A stretch of 64,000 nucleotides of DNA from Mermis nigrescens (GCA_036768485.1 JAVLUZ010000342.1:24911-88910), one strand, 5' to 3'; positions 1 through 10,792 are shown, counted from the stretch's first letter. A program made the numbers and translations. The notes: generated by a model not told the origin, from the letters alone.

Positions 1-1
1 G

Positions 2-2105
2 AAGAAAGCATTTACATCTCCACCTATTTTGCAATTACCAAAATTCGATGATGAGCACCAATTTATTCTAACAACTGATGCAAGTAACTATGCGTTAGGT
101 GCTATTTTGATGCAAAAACATTTACCATCCAAACGTCATTTATTCTTAGCTACGCTAGTCGCGTACTCATTCTGCTGAATGCAATTATGCTACTTCAGAA
201 AAAGAAGCGCTGGCGGTAGTGTGGGCCATCAAGCATTATCGACATTATCTTTACGGTAAAAAATTCATTGTCGAAACTGATCATCAAGCATTAACCTGGC
301 TAGTAAATGTTAAAGACCCATTGAGTCGATTACGCCATTGGGGGTCTCAAATTACAGAATACGAATATGATATCGTTTATGTTCCTGGTGCATATAACTG
401 CGCAGCTGATCTTCTTTCACGTCACCCTAAATATGATCATGCAGAACGCAAATATAAAGTAGAACGCAAAAATATCGTTAACGCCATAGGTAGAATCCGA
501 AGATTCTGAGTCAGATGATAGATCGGTTCCACCTGACCGATCGTGCGATAATGCGCCTACCATCAATTAATCATCCAAACGCACAAAATAATAATCCTAC
601 TGCGCAAACCGATCCTATTAACTCTAAACCACCTACATTTCGCAAACGCCTATTACTTACCGATGCCGAAAAAGCAGAAATGCTAACACCTGCGCATTTA
701 CTCGCTGAGCAACGTGCAGATGACAAATTGCATAAAATTCGCATCGCATTGAATGACTTAACAACGAAAAAATATCGTGACGAATTTTCTCGTAAATGAT
801 GTACTTTTTGTCATTTCCAACCTAAGCGTTCACCAACTGTCATTCATCAAATAGTCATACCCAAATCTTTGCGTCGTTTTATATTAACGGAATTTCATGA
901 CTCTATTTTCGGAGCTCATTTTTCATTGCACAAAATCTTGCCCGCCATACAAATGCGTTATTTATTGGTGACGCGCATGGAAAATGATGTGATCGCGTGG
1001 TGTCGGAATTGTGATGTGTGCTTACAGCGTAGGTCGCATTAAATTCAACATCCGTTCCGTTGCAACCAATCGAAGTATCCTTTGCCCTTTGAACTCATTG
1101 CGTGCGATTGTTTGCATATGCCTTGAATCCCCTCCGGAAATGACCAAATTGTAGTTTTTATGGATTATTTTACAAAATACGTGGAAGCTTTTGCTGTTTC
1201 TGACATAAAAGCAACAACAATTGCAAATTTATTACTAAGAGAAATTATACCACGTTATGGAGTTCCCAAAAAAAATTTTGACAGATCAGGGTCAAATTTT
1301 ACATCTACCCTCATTTTGGAAGTCTGTAAACTATTGAACGTTCAAAAAATATTACAACCCCATATCACCCCCAGTGTGATGGGTTGGTGGAACGTTATAA
1401 TCGCACCTGATTGATTGTTTGTCTAAGTTGAGTGCGTGTTCCCAGTATGATTGGGAGCAATTTCTACCTTTCGCATTATTTGCATACCGCGCGACTCCAC
1501 AATCATTGACTAATATATCTCCTTTCAAAATGCTTTATGGTCGTGAATAGCATTTCCTCTTGACACTTTACTTATAAATGACTTACGTAATAAATCCAGG
1601 TACCATCTGTTGCGGAAAAATATGTCATTGATTTAAAGCTGACTTTGCAAGATGCATGAAATCGCGTCTCAAAATTTAACTCAGCGCGTAAGCAGCAAAA
1701 ATCGCAATATGACAAGTCCGTAATGCACACAAATTTTAATCTCTCGGATATAGTCCATCTTAATAATACCTCAGTCATTCAACCCAAAATGGTAAACTAT
1801 CACCCAAGCGTGTTGGGCCATACCGAATTATTGACTTACCTACGCCTGAAACTGCAAAAATCGCATATGTCTATAATCCTCTGATCACTCATCTAGTCCA
1901 CAGGAATAGACTTCTGCCTGAACCTAAACTACCTTATTCTGATTTAATTGCGGAAAAACACGCGTATGTCCCTGGCAATTTTGTGTTGGTAAAATTACCA
2001 CATTGCCCTCTTGCCCCGGCAGTTGTCATAAGTTTTGAGGATTTACCGGGCAGGGAACAAAAAGCTAAAGGACTGCGCGCCTATACATTTATTAAATGGC
2101 TCTAA
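2..2105 (+). pseudogene. pol: Ty3/gypsy retrotransposon pol remnant (RNase H and integrase)
   Basis: The end of the reverse transcriptase/RNase H region and the whole integrase of a Ty3/gypsy-type element can be followed, broken by frameshifts and stops. RNase H: TTDASNYALGA near 70-110, then EKEALAVVWAIKHY near 200-240 and the TDHQALTWL and AADLLSRHP motifs to about 430; a frameshift separates the first part from the rest near 150-185. Integrase: an HHCC zinc-binding region (HDS..GAH, then C-x2-C) at 894-1024, a catalytic core at 1088-1415 with DYFTKYVEA and GSNFTS, a VERYNRT segment near 1390, the AYRATPQSLTNISPF segment near 1480-1530, and a GPY/F module (GPYRIID) near 1816-1836. Several stops and frameshifts make it non-functional. 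The left part (gag, protease, most of RT, 5' LTR) lies outside the window. Neighbouring 3' LTR at 7017-8073 closes the element. Confidence 0.93.
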
Positions 2106-2456
2106 AACAGCATACCGTACCATTATCTAATGTTTTTTCCTTTGCAGACCCATGGCTGCACAAGGTACCCCAAGCAAGGAGGCATTGCTGGAGGCAGCTG
2201 GTCGCCGATGCAGGAATTTGAGGGGCGTGATCCCGCGTCCTAGATGAGTTTTGTTTGGCTTTGACCAGTATGGCTTTGGAGCGGGGCTTGGTTATGCCAG
2301 ACCCGCTGCCCCAAAAACAATAGTCGTGTTGGCGGTCTAGAGTCGCTTACCGCAAAATGGATAAAGCATAAAGCAGCACATAAAATCACAAATCATAAAA
2401 AGCGTATTAACGATCAGCAACTCTGGTGGGAGAACAGGCTTGGTAACAGATTTCCT

Positions 2457-3144
2457 TTGGTAACCCCTCGTGTACCAAAGAACAGACTTCTACCCACTGT
2501 CATAATCTCCAACGACCAGAAGTCGTTTGGCGCCATTTTGGCGTTAATTCAGCCATCGAATATGACAAATGGCACTTTATTCTTAGGCTATGATTCGGAA
2601 TTTGTTAATGACAGAAAAGGCAGGCATTATCAGACCTGGGACTTGCGTTTTCAGCAACTATGTGCCACTTACCAGGACCTCCATGGCCCATTCGTACGCT
2701 ACGTCAAAGTTGCGACGCGGAGCTTGGCCATGTGTTCTGTTGGGATCTGGCGAAGTTCCACTTAGCCTCCGTTTGGGCTTCACCAGTTGCTCAAAATGCG
2801 TTTACCTAACGTCTATGGTTTGTTATGACCCGACGCAAGATCGACTTGCGTATTTCCATGTTTACGGGCCAACTTTCGAGGAAATTTTAGCAATTCGGAT
2901 GCAGAAATTTGTAATAAACTGCACTGGAAAGATCCATTCATTGCAAATTTCATTGATATTCTGCCATTGGCGAGAGCGTTTACGCGTCGTTTACGCATTA
3001 AGCGCAGTCGCACTTGTTAAAACGCTTGGCCAAATTCTTTTTGACATGTATATTGATCCAAACGCGCCTGATAACTTCGGACAGGCGTGGAGCTTACCCT
3101 TGACTCGGGACATGCAGCATTATTTAGCGATGGACGCCTCATAA
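2457..3144 (+). pseudogene. Unrecognised broken reading frame in gypsy 3' region (first block)
   Basis: Two overlapping open frames (2457-2765 and 2590-3144) give pieces that look like one decayed protein, for example LFLGYDSEFVNDRKGRHYQT in the first frame. In a third frame near 2920-3000 the piece LHWKDPFIANFIDILPLARA is also coding-like. The switch of the coding-like signal between frames indicates frameshifts. The GYDSEF string resembles an Exo I motif (D-x-E) of DEDD exonucleases, but I do not see the other exonuclease motifs, so no function is assigned. It directly follows the integrase and precedes the 3087-3887 ORF. Confidence 0.4.
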
Positions 3145-3887
3145 CTATCGATGTTTTTATACTGATAGAAGGGTGCATGCAAGATAATCACATTACTGAT
3201 GATAGAAAACCTATGTCGGTTTTGTTTACAGGCGATGAACTGTACATTAAGGCTAGCGGCCCAAAAGCTAGAGTGCGCATACCATTGTCAACTGAATGGC
3301 CACCACAAGGACAGTCGACCAGCACAGCTGCTGACGCTGAAGTTGATTCAAATGGCAAAGAGTTAATCACAGTTGAGGACTTTTATGGCCCAGCTCCGCA
3401 ACCGCCAGCGGCCACAGCTGCAGCCACCACCGTCTTCTCTGTAACGGATGCAATGGCTCATATTAACATTTTCAAAAATCCACTGTTCTATGCTCAGGAA
3501 TTGCAGACCGTTGCCGACCCAGTTTTGGGCCCGGTCAATGCGCCTGACACGGAACCTAAGTCAAAACCAACTAGCTCGAGTACACCAGCTTCTGTGTTTT
3601 CTTTGCAAACCGATATTCCCTACAATTCGCCCATGGTTGATGTAGAACCATCGATCTCGACTGAGGATGACGATTTATCTCCCAAACATTTAGTGATGAG
3701 ATTATCTGACGCCAAGGCGGAAAAACAAGCTAACTTGTCGCCACCGCGTGTAACACGCAACGGCAATGCTCAAAAAGGGGCTGCCCGTTTCGCAACCGAT
3801 TGTCTCACAATCGCTTGCGTGACCAACAAGCACCCTTGGGTTATAGTTCGCTCGCACCTTTACCGACTTCACAGCCGGATTGAGTAG
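3087..3887 (+). CDS. Unrecognised 266-codon ORF in gypsy 3' region
   Basis: This is the longest open frame of the gypsy 3' region. Its first third contains a compact beta-rich looking block (DSGHAALFSDGRLITIDVF, then VLFTGDELYIKASGPKARVR). The rest is low-complexity and rich in Pro, Ala, Thr and Ser with acidic patches, suggesting a disordered linker. No zinc knuckle, protease or membrane segment is visible. The first block seems to continue the reading frame that ends near 3080, so the start codon at 3087 is probably not the true start. It may be an accessory protein of the element or a relocated structural protein; I do not recognise it. Confidence 0.4.
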   Translation: MELTLDSGHAALFSDGRLITIDVFILIEGCMQDNHITDDRKPMSVLFTGDELYIKASGPKARVRIPLSTEWPPQGQSTSTAADAEVDSNGKELITVEDFYGPAPQPPAATAAATTVFSVTDAMAHINIFKNPLFYAQELQTVADPVLGPVNAPDTEPKSKPTSSSTPASVFSLQTDIPYNSPMVDVEPSISTEDDDLSPKHLVMRLSDAKAEKQANLSPPRVTRNGNAQKGAARFATDCLTIACVTNKHPWVIVRSHLYRLHSRIE

Positions 3888-3913
3888 AGCGTGAAGCTGA
3901 CCCTGATGTCATC

Positions 3914-4240
3914 ATGACTGAGATTATTGGTTTTCCACCACAGCTACAACGTACACTAGCTGCACACAAAGTACCACAAGTAGCGTTATACACGCAAGTC
4001 GCGTCTCACTCCATGCCACAAGATACGTCGGCACCTGATACTCGTTTTACGGCTTCTATGGTCATGACGGGTGTGTCTAGTACTGTGGCAAATATTCAAC
4101 CACAGGTTACGCAAAGCCAATCATCCAATATGGAAGTCACAATACCTGCGCACATTCAAGCTATTCGCGAATGTATTTCCGCGAACAAAAGCGCTAGAGT
4201 CCAAAATTGCTTGCGCTACGTACAGCATTTTTCACCATGA
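3914..4240 (+). CDS. Unrecognised 108-codon ORF in gypsy 3' region
   Basis: A short open frame just downstream of the 266-codon ORF, of similar low-complexity composition (Gln, Thr, Ser, Pro). It probably continues the same decayed protein after a frameshift or stop near 3885. No motif is recognised. Confidence 0.3.
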   Translation: MTEIIGFPPQLQRTLAAHKVPQVALYTQVASHSMPQDTSAPDTRFTASMVMTGVSSTVANIQPQVTQSQSSNMEVTIPAHIQAIRECISANKSARVQNCLRYVQHFSP

Positions 4241-4543
4241 TGGAATTTTTTTTTCACCGTGCATTATTTTTTTTCACCGTGCATATATATTTTCACCGTG
4301 CATTATCGCTCCAGCCGTATTGCACGAGTTACGTTCTTATTTGGGTGAGGTCGCAGGATCACGTTTGTATGATCAGTTGGTCGAAGCTGCTCAAGTGTAC
4401 GCAATACATTTGCAGTACGCAACTTCGACTGACTCGCCCTTGCGTCCTTAAGTAGGGTCTACAATCGCACAGCCCTTGGCTGATGTTGATCGTGAGCCGC
4501 ACCTCGGTTTATTAGCGAATTGAGCGTGTTTTAAGCAATTATT

Positions 4544-5056
4544 TTACCCAGACCAATACTTCGTGCGCATACGGTTCTTTATCACAACCGGAATGATGTT
4601 GTATGAGGTTCCCCTCAGTATTTGGTCGTCCACCCACACCTTGACGCACCGAAGAGCGAGGTGATTGACGGCGTTGCACATCAGATTTGCCGGAATTATA
4701 TCCGCACCGGATGTCTCCAGCGCCAGATCACCTAGCGCCCATTTTAATATCGGCGCGTCAGATGGTCGATATTTTCGATACTTTCCGAGAATTTCAGTCA
4801 TTATATCATTCGGAGTATTGACACATGATGATCTTTCTTCAATAGACATCATGCGCACTACAGCACTTTTGGAATTCTTGGATAGGAAATTCCACTTCTG
4901 CGCATAGCTTTCCTTGGTGAATCTTATACACCTTTGCCAAGTGAGGCTTTCCCGGAATTCCCGGACTTCGCAGCTAAATTGAAAGTCCTCATGTTTTACA
5001 TAACATGATTTGGCAAATTCGGTTAGCAACTGACCCGCCATGAAGTTCCGGCTCAA
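4544..5056 (-). CDS. Antisense 170-codon ORF inside gypsy 3' region
   Basis: An uninterrupted 170-codon frame on the strand opposite to pol. The translation has ordinary globular-protein composition: Trp-containing segments (LTWQRCIRF, ILKWALGDLALE), mixed charged residues, several Cys (near residues 18, 29, 42, 78) and a basic C-terminus. The + strand opposite it has frequent stops, so this is not a shadow of a + strand gene. Antisense ORFs between integrase and 3' LTR are known from some Ty3/gypsy lineages, but I do not recognise a family. The methionine at 5056 is the first in frame; no promoter is assigned. It could also be an insertion-borne gene. Confidence 0.4.
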   Translation of the reverse strand: MSRNFMAGQLLTEFAKSCYVKHEDFQFSCEVREFRESLTWQRCIRFTKESYAQKWNFLSKNSKSAVVRMMSIEERSSCVNTPNDIMTEILGKYRKYRPSDAPILKWALGDLALETSGADIIPANLMCNAVNHLALRCVKVWVDDQILRGTSYNIIPVVIKNRMRTKYWSG

Positions 5057-5359
5057 TTCAATCGTTTCCGAGAGGTCGTCAAAAATCTGTGTTTTACCTC
5101 AAACATCGTATTCAAGGCGAATTAGAAAAAATTTGTAGAGAAAGGCGGCAGGCATCCTCGCAGGACCGAGCGGATCCGCAGCAAGCCTTGATATGCCAGA
5201 AACGATCTTTCTTTGGAGAGCACAAATTGAAATGCGTAGAACACGCATGATGATCGACGGCAACGATTGTGAAAATTTGGCAATGGAAATGCCAAGGCGT
5301 GCGGCAAGTTACGTGCCGCCGGTTCTCTTGCTGAGTCTTCAGAAGTTTGTCATATGTCA

Positions 5360-6300
5360 GAAGACGAGCATAAGGCTAAATTGAATCGTTTTTACGATAC
5401 TAAATCCGAAGAGCACACTTTGCGTCAGTTAGAGAATTTGGAAAAACAACGGTCAGAAGACTCGTTCAAGCTGTGCAGCTAAATTAAAAGCAACGTTTAG
5501 GCCAAAGAGGATCGAGGCGGCAAGACCCGCAGTCATCCCGGCAACGCTATGCGCAAATGCATCACTGTTCACAATCACAAGCACAACCGCAGACACAAGT
5601 AAAACCACATGTACAGCAATACACACGACCGCAGACCCAACCGCGGCAACAGCAGCAATTTACAGAATCGCATGGCATTCCGAGGCGTATTCTCAGGCCG
5701 ATGCTGGTCATCTGTTGCGCTCGCAACAGCAGCAGCCTTGCTATGAATACTGCCGTCCGCCACAGTCAAACCGCGGAACTTATTGGGGCTGGTCACAATC
5801 CCGTCAACAATGGGACCAGTCGTATCGCTCACCGTGGAACAAGTCAACCAGCCACCGGGGGCTATCAGCCACAACCTCGACCCAGTCCACTTTTGCCAAA
5901 ACCGTGGCCTGTTACGCAACAACAACAGCATCCCGCAAACCTTCACGTGAACAAACTTACGGTTTTACGCCGGAGCAATTATTCACTCCGATGCCACCTA
6001 TACCGCGTCGTTACGCGGACGACTACGAGGACGACGACGATTTTGAGAGCGATGATCGACCAGTCAATCCACATCAACGCTTACGCCAACATCTGTACGG
6101 GCGTAGGCAATCGCCATATCAGTATCGTGAGCGTTTGAATACGCGTCGCGAACCGGAATCAGATCAAAGAATATTTTCAACATCAAAGACGTTGTGGAAA
6201 ACTGCATGGCTTGAAGGCCAATTATCAGGATCGCTATTAATTTATAAGTTCGATGTACAGAACTTTTTGGAACTCACGACGGCGTCGGAATTCAATGTTG
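5360..6300 (+). pseudogene. Gln/Arg-rich broken reading frame near gypsy 3' end
   Basis: Coding-like signal runs across frames: a charged helix-like segment (SEDEHKAKLNRFYDTKSEEH, starting near 5355), a Gln-rich stretch (5570-5740), and an aromatic/Arg/Gly-rich stretch (YWGWSQSRQQWDQSYRSPW near 5780-5840). It is followed by an acidic run (DDYEDDDDFESDD near 6015-6060) and an Arg-rich tail. Composition suits a nucleic-acid-binding, disordered protein such as a Gag-like product, but no zinc knuckle is seen. Stops near 5480 and a frame change near 5715 break it. Confidence 0.35.
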
Positions 6301-6648
6301 CTTTCGTCCAATTTTTCGTTTTTTGTCTGATGTGGATTCCAGGACTTCACGTATCGTTATTTCCTGTGTATTTTTTCTCTTGTCATTTTTTGCTGTAAAA
6401 ATTTTCTTTGACGGTGCTCGTATTTTCCTCGTTATCTCGCATAATTTGCCATTTTTCTCGTTTTTATTGTTACCTCGTGTTTTTAACTCGTCAGTGACTT
6501 TAATTTTGCTCAGCATAATTTTGCCTTATCATTCCGTATTTTAATTTGTCTTTTGCTCAATTAGCGGTGTTACTATTATGGGCATAACTCTTTAACAGCA
6601 AGGGGTTAATTTATACCCAATCTACAAATTTTTCAATTCAAAATTTTC

Positions 6649-6777
6649 TCATTACCCGGACTGAAGGAGGCTGATTGGACAGCGGATGAACTGTCCAAGA
6701 CCGGAGTTCATCATTACTTGGGCAACAATATAGTTATCCCTAGCGCCATTGAGAGTGTTGCTCGAGAGTTTTCCTGA
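6649..6777 (+). pseudogene. Coding-like C-terminal fragment before the polypurine tract
   Basis: In one frame the sequence reads SLPGLKEADWTADELSKTG and then VHHYLGNNIVIPSAIESVA before ending REFS and a TGA at 6775. The composition is clearly protein-like and different from the T-rich DNA just upstream. It may be the last exon or C-terminus of the protein encoded in the gypsy 3' region. No family recognised. Confidence 0.3.
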
Positions 6778-7007
6778 GTGCGAACGAGGTCATGCGTTGA
6801 CCGTTACCGGTTATCAATATTTGTTATTTTTTTCCATTCTTTATTTTGTTTTTCACATTCGCTCAGGATGAGGCGTTGCGGACGCCGGAGTTGAGGCGTT
6901 GCAAACGCCAGAGAGCCGAGTTTTAAGGGCGTGATCGCCGACACTAGTGTTGTTGGTGCACCCCCGAAAAAATTCTCCACTACGTTTCAAATTTTTTTTT
7001 TCTATAT

Positions 7008-7016
7008 GTGGGGGAG
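7008..7016 (+). other. Polypurine tract of gypsy element
   Basis: The purine run GTGGGGGAG lies directly against the TGTAAC start of the 3' LTR, the position expected for the plus-strand primer of LTR retrotransposons. Confidence 0.7.
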
Positions 7017-8073
7017 TGTAACTGTGAGAGTTACACGTATAGACGAACCTGCCATAGCAGTTCACGTGCTTCTCTTTATAGCCAATACTTAGTAGCTATC
7101 TATGATAGTGCACTGTGGGCTATGCACCTTTAGTCTTCCCATTATTTCCCCAAATTTTCAATAATAAAAAACATTTAGATACTTGTCCGGTAGCATGAGA
7201 GTTAAGTGTATGATAATTGTAATCGTTTCATGCATACCGCTTGTGTAATCGATAACATTTGATCTGAGATAAAAGCTTATCAGTATTACGTTAATTTGAT
7301 CTTTGTTTAATTTACTGTAATGGTCCTTGAGGCCAGTGTACGTAACGTTGTAGTTTAGTCTGGCTTTGGTTTTTTTGTTGGCCGGTTGTTCGACTGTATA
7401 ATCTGTACATTGTCGTTTTTCTTTTAACGTATTTTGTTGTCCGGCTATAGGCCATGAATTCTGCGTCGAATTAAAATGAGAAAACCTACCCAGTGGTTTT
7501 TGGTTATACCGAAGGTTAGGTCGGCCACCATCCCTACGTCGAGGACTTCCACCCATCTAGTGACTGATAGGTAAATTTCGTATGATAGTTTATTTTATTC
7601 GGAAATCATAATTTATTCCTCAAGCCAAAAATTGATCAAAAATATTATTTAATCTTTAAGGATGATTGATCAGTAGAGCTCGTTGTTGTTGTTTTCATTG
7701 TTCAGCGTGCTACACAAATTAGGAACCAAAAGCATTTCTGATCGAGAGCACTGATTGAAAATAAGTTAAATAAACAACTTGAGCTTGAGATAGGTCAACT
7801 GACCTCCACGGCAAATACCAAGACTAGGTAGGTAGCCTTAGGTCTTAGGGCGTAGCTGCTGAGATCTTACGACAAGAAGCAGCCAACAGTATTAGGGCTG
7901 AGGGGATCGAAGCCCGTAAGGCCTGTAAGGGTCCAAGATCGAAAGCCATTCAGAGCGGCGCGGTCGGGGCCAGCACTAAGCGTAGACTTAAGTACCTACG
8001 TACTAGGTAAATCTCGAGGTAATGTATCCGTCTATGCTGATTCTTTGCAGACATAGGGCGGCTCTACATTACA
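7017..8073 (+). repeat. 3' LTR of the gypsy element (1057 bp)
   Basis: Starts TGTAAC after the polypurine tract and ends TTACA at 8073. The boundaries are confirmed by a second, inverted copy at 11450-12488 that aligns over its whole length and has its own 4-bp target duplication. The base after the LTR is AATT. A paralogous copy of the flanking repeat near 17720 reads GCGCAATTGTATGG without an LTR, so the target site was probably AATT. Confidence 0.88.
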
Positions 8074-8935
8074 AATTGCGCAAAAACGATACTTTGTGTT
8101 ACTAAAAGACGCGGAAAAAAGAAATAAACCAAATCCATACAAAACTCATAGAAGTTACGGTACCTACTTCAAACATCATACTTCGACATTCACCATTTTT
8201 GAGCTACTTTAGGAATTTTTGCAGTTTATCAAAAGTTTCCAATTTTTACTACAAACATATTTTCTACATTTTCAAAAGTCGCAGATTACAAAAAATTAAG
8301 GTATACTGCGCAAAACCAAGATTGAAGAAAATTTTTTGTAATTTTTTGCACAAATTTTCAAGAATTTTTTTAATTTTACTATTTTTAGCATTGTTTACAT
8401 CCAGTTAAAGATTTCTACTTAAATACGATTTAAACAGCATTTTTGAATTATCTCAAAGTTCCATCCATTTGAAGATTCAAACAGTGGAATGCAGAATAAC
8501 ATGTAGGTACCAATTAAGGTCGACCTAAGCATCTATACATCGAGCTTGAGCATCTACACATCGACCTAAGCATCTATACATCGACCTAAGCATCTATACC
8601 TTGATCTAAGCGGGAGCGACCTCGACCTAAGCAGCCGAAATCATCTCCTCAGATACACAACTTGTCAATCGATTTTGCTCACATCGCCATAGACTTTTCC
8701 TGATGCCCTACTTTTTGAAACACCTCAGATCCACATGTATATTCTCGTTTACATTGCCCGTCATCTGAGTCCATTTATGACAAAGTTAAGTACTGTAACT
8801 CTATCTTCACCAATATTGGTCCGTTTTCCATTAAATTTTTTTCCGCACTTTCTTTTTGCATGTCCTCCTCATTTCAACCAATGTCGTTCCTTTCCACATA
8901 CATCTGCAAGTTTTCCATTCACACCATAAAGTAAA
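8074..8935 (+). repeat. Dispersed repeat, copy 1 (inverted copy at 16755-17725)
   Basis: The sequence just right of the LTR (CGCAAAAACGATACTTTGTG onward) matches the reverse complement of 17100-17725, including T-rich segments and a tandem block. The block from 8735 to 8930 matches the reverse complement of 16755-16900. The copy was split by the gypsy insertion. Short ORFs in it are not coding. Confidence 0.8.
8519..8635 (+). repeat. About 20-bp tandem repeats
   Basis: Four to five copies of a unit close to CGACCTAAGCATCTATACAT. The same block appears inverted at 17160-17290 in the second copy of the surrounding repeat. Confidence 0.85.
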
Positions 8936-8940
8936 GTTTA

Positions 8941-9312
8941 GCCGAAATTACTGACATTATTTTGGATGGGTCTAACAACAAATTGGTTGTAGTATAATTT
9001 TTCACATTGGATTTACCGATGTATTGGGTTTCTGTGCATCAAGGGTTTGAGCAATCATTTACTACTTCCGGCAGAATATTCAAACGAGGACATTGAGGAT
9101 GCAACGGCTTTAACAGACTGTTTTCTTTTTCCGGTGGTTTCATTGACAACTTTGAGTTCGATATAAATCATTCGAATGTATCTTCAGCGATTCTGAACGT
9201 TTCAAACGATTTTACGCTGAAAATGAGCGAATATGAAACCCTATGTTGGGCACCAATTTTAGACGACGATCTTTGCTCAAAGCTAAAAAGCTACACATCC
9301 AAAATATATTAA
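8941..9312 (+). pseudogene. Unrecognised coding-like segment
   Basis: One frame is nearly open for 124 codons: AEITDIILDGSNNKL, a TAA at 8995-8997, then MYWVSVHQGFEQSFTTSGRI, a TGA near 9094, then FNRLFSFSGGFIDNFEFD and YETLCWAPILDDDLCSKLK before a TAA near 9310. The composition is that of a real globular protein. Two in-frame stops mean it is a pseudogene, or that parts belong to different exons. It may belong with 9897-10098 downstream or to the dispersed repeat upstream. No family recognised. Confidence 0.4.
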
Positions 9313-9896
9313 GCGTGTGGAGGCAGCAGTTTTGCCTAGTATGTACTTGTATCATCTATAATATTAATTTCGAGTTGTCTGTGGTGTGTGTATGTAAGTG
9401 TCCGAGAGAAAAGTTAAAATTTTTACTGGATATTACAGTGATACTCATATTTTGGCTCAATAAGTATTCCTGTCACCTGATTCCGTATTTTTTATCAAAA
9501 TGGCTCGATCTGGCTCCTGTAACCCGGAAACAACGAAACAACGGATTACTATAAAAAAATTTGGCGGCTCTTTGAGGTTTATATAATTGCTGCGGAGCAA
9601 ATTTGTTACGCCAAATTGAACCAAGTCTTACTGCGCTATCGACTGGTGTAAAGCACTTTGCACCGCAGTGTGAACTGACGAGAAACCGTTAGCAAAACGT
9701 TTTTTAAAGTGCATTTCTCTAAATATCTCAGATCGCAGCAAATAAACTTTATTTAAATTTCAACTACTTGTTAGTGATGTTACTACTGACCTTACTGTAG
9801 AATTGAAAGAAAATTCACGGATTAGTTTTTGAGATGCAGGAGCCCAAACATACCCTATCCATAACGCAAAAATTTTGGATTTTTGTCTTTTTGCAG

Positions 9897-10098
9897 AAGC
9901 ACACCTTGGTTGTTACTTCCCAAATTTGGCCCTGGGGTTTCTAGGACCTCTGATTACGAATTTACTACTCAAAGTGCACGATCTGGCACCGTGAAAACCC
10001 GTAGGAGACGGGTTAACAGGAAATTATGGAGGGTTGCAAAAAGCACGTTTACACATTTGAAGACGAGTTCACAGCAAAGCAGGATATCAAATTATTAA
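9897..10098 (+). CDS. Candidate terminal exon of an unrecognised gene
   Basis: A T-rich tract ending TTTTTGCAG forms a good splice acceptor at 9896. The following frame is open for 66 codons to a TAA at 10096-10098. The product begins STPWLLLPKFGPGVSRTSD and becomes strongly basic (KTRRRRVNRKLWRVAKS), ending SRISNY. Two AATAAA signals lie at 10354-10359 and 10364-10369. The upstream exon would need to end in phase 2; the 8941-9312 segment is a candidate but no matching donor is convincing. Host gene remnant and transposon gene are both possible. Confidence 0.4.
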
Positions 10099-10353
10099 TG
10101 TTCTTTTGAATAATGTAAAGCAACGTGCTACGATTCAATGTGAACAAACCGAAAGCAGCAAACACATGGCTTTTGAAAATGCTAAATACGATTTTAAATG
10201 TCTCTGCTTCCAGCGGCGAATTTTATATGGAACTTTTAGCGTTTGTTTACCAATTATAAAAAAATATAGTCGAACTTTTATTTAATCTTCAGCGCAGTTT
10301 ACAATGCCCACTATTTGTCACAAGAGAAGAAAACGGGAAGTAAAAACATTAAT

Positions 10354-10369
10354 AATAAAGCAAAATAAA
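10354..10369 (+). promoter_or_regulatory. Pair of AATAAA polyadenylation signals
   Basis: AATAAA at 10354 and 10364, about 260 bp after the stop codon of the candidate terminal exon. Such hexamers are common by chance in AT-rich DNA. Confidence 0.35.
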
Positions 10370-10707
10370 ATTAGAAAGTGATTAAAGAAATCAGCTTAGA
10401 TGAGATTGTAACATTTTGATGAACAAATTGGCGTGCAAACAACTATAATTTGATTTGCAGAGCGAAGGCAACCTTAGAGAAGTTGATGATTTCTGAGTAG
10501 CGCTCTTTAATGATATTTCGACGTTAATTTCAGACTGAGAGGTGCCAAACAATGGATATTACAGAGTGAGTGAGAGAAAGCAGTAAAATTAAACGGATTA
10601 AACAAGAATAGTATGAAAAAATTAAATGAAAATAACAAATTTAACATATGAATTTCTAGACAAGTTTTGACATATTGGTCATCAGATACACATATGTACA
10701 TATCCGT

Positions 10708-10792
10708 CTTTTTTGCAAATCGGGAGCGAAGTGACCCATTTGCAAAAAAGATTGCTCTAGCAAATGGGGCAGCGAAGCGCCCAATTTGCTAT
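10708..10792. repeat. Two adjacent imperfect palindromes
   Basis: The first palindrome (10708-10750) has TTTTTTGCAAAT and ATTTGCAAAAAA arms around GGGAGCGAAGTGACCC. The second (10758-10792) has TAGCAAAT and ATTTGCTA arms around GGGGCAGCGAAGCGCCC. Both share the GCGAAGY centre seen in other hairpins of this window. Confidence 0.75.

Larger units (their letters stand above)
2106..7016 (+). mobile_element. Long 3' region of the gypsy element between integrase and 3' LTR
   Basis: About 4.9 kb separate the end of the integrase reading frame from the polypurine tract. This is long for a Ty3/gypsy element, where the LTR usually follows pol directly or after an env-like gene. It holds several broken reading frames on the + strand and one 170-codon ORF on the - strand, listed separately. 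I see no convincing env signature (no clear signal peptide, fusion peptide or terminal membrane anchor in one continuous frame). The sequence between the listed frames, including 4241-4543 with a short TTTTTCACCGTGCAT repeat near 4246-4305, shows nothing else recognisable. Confidence 0.75.
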
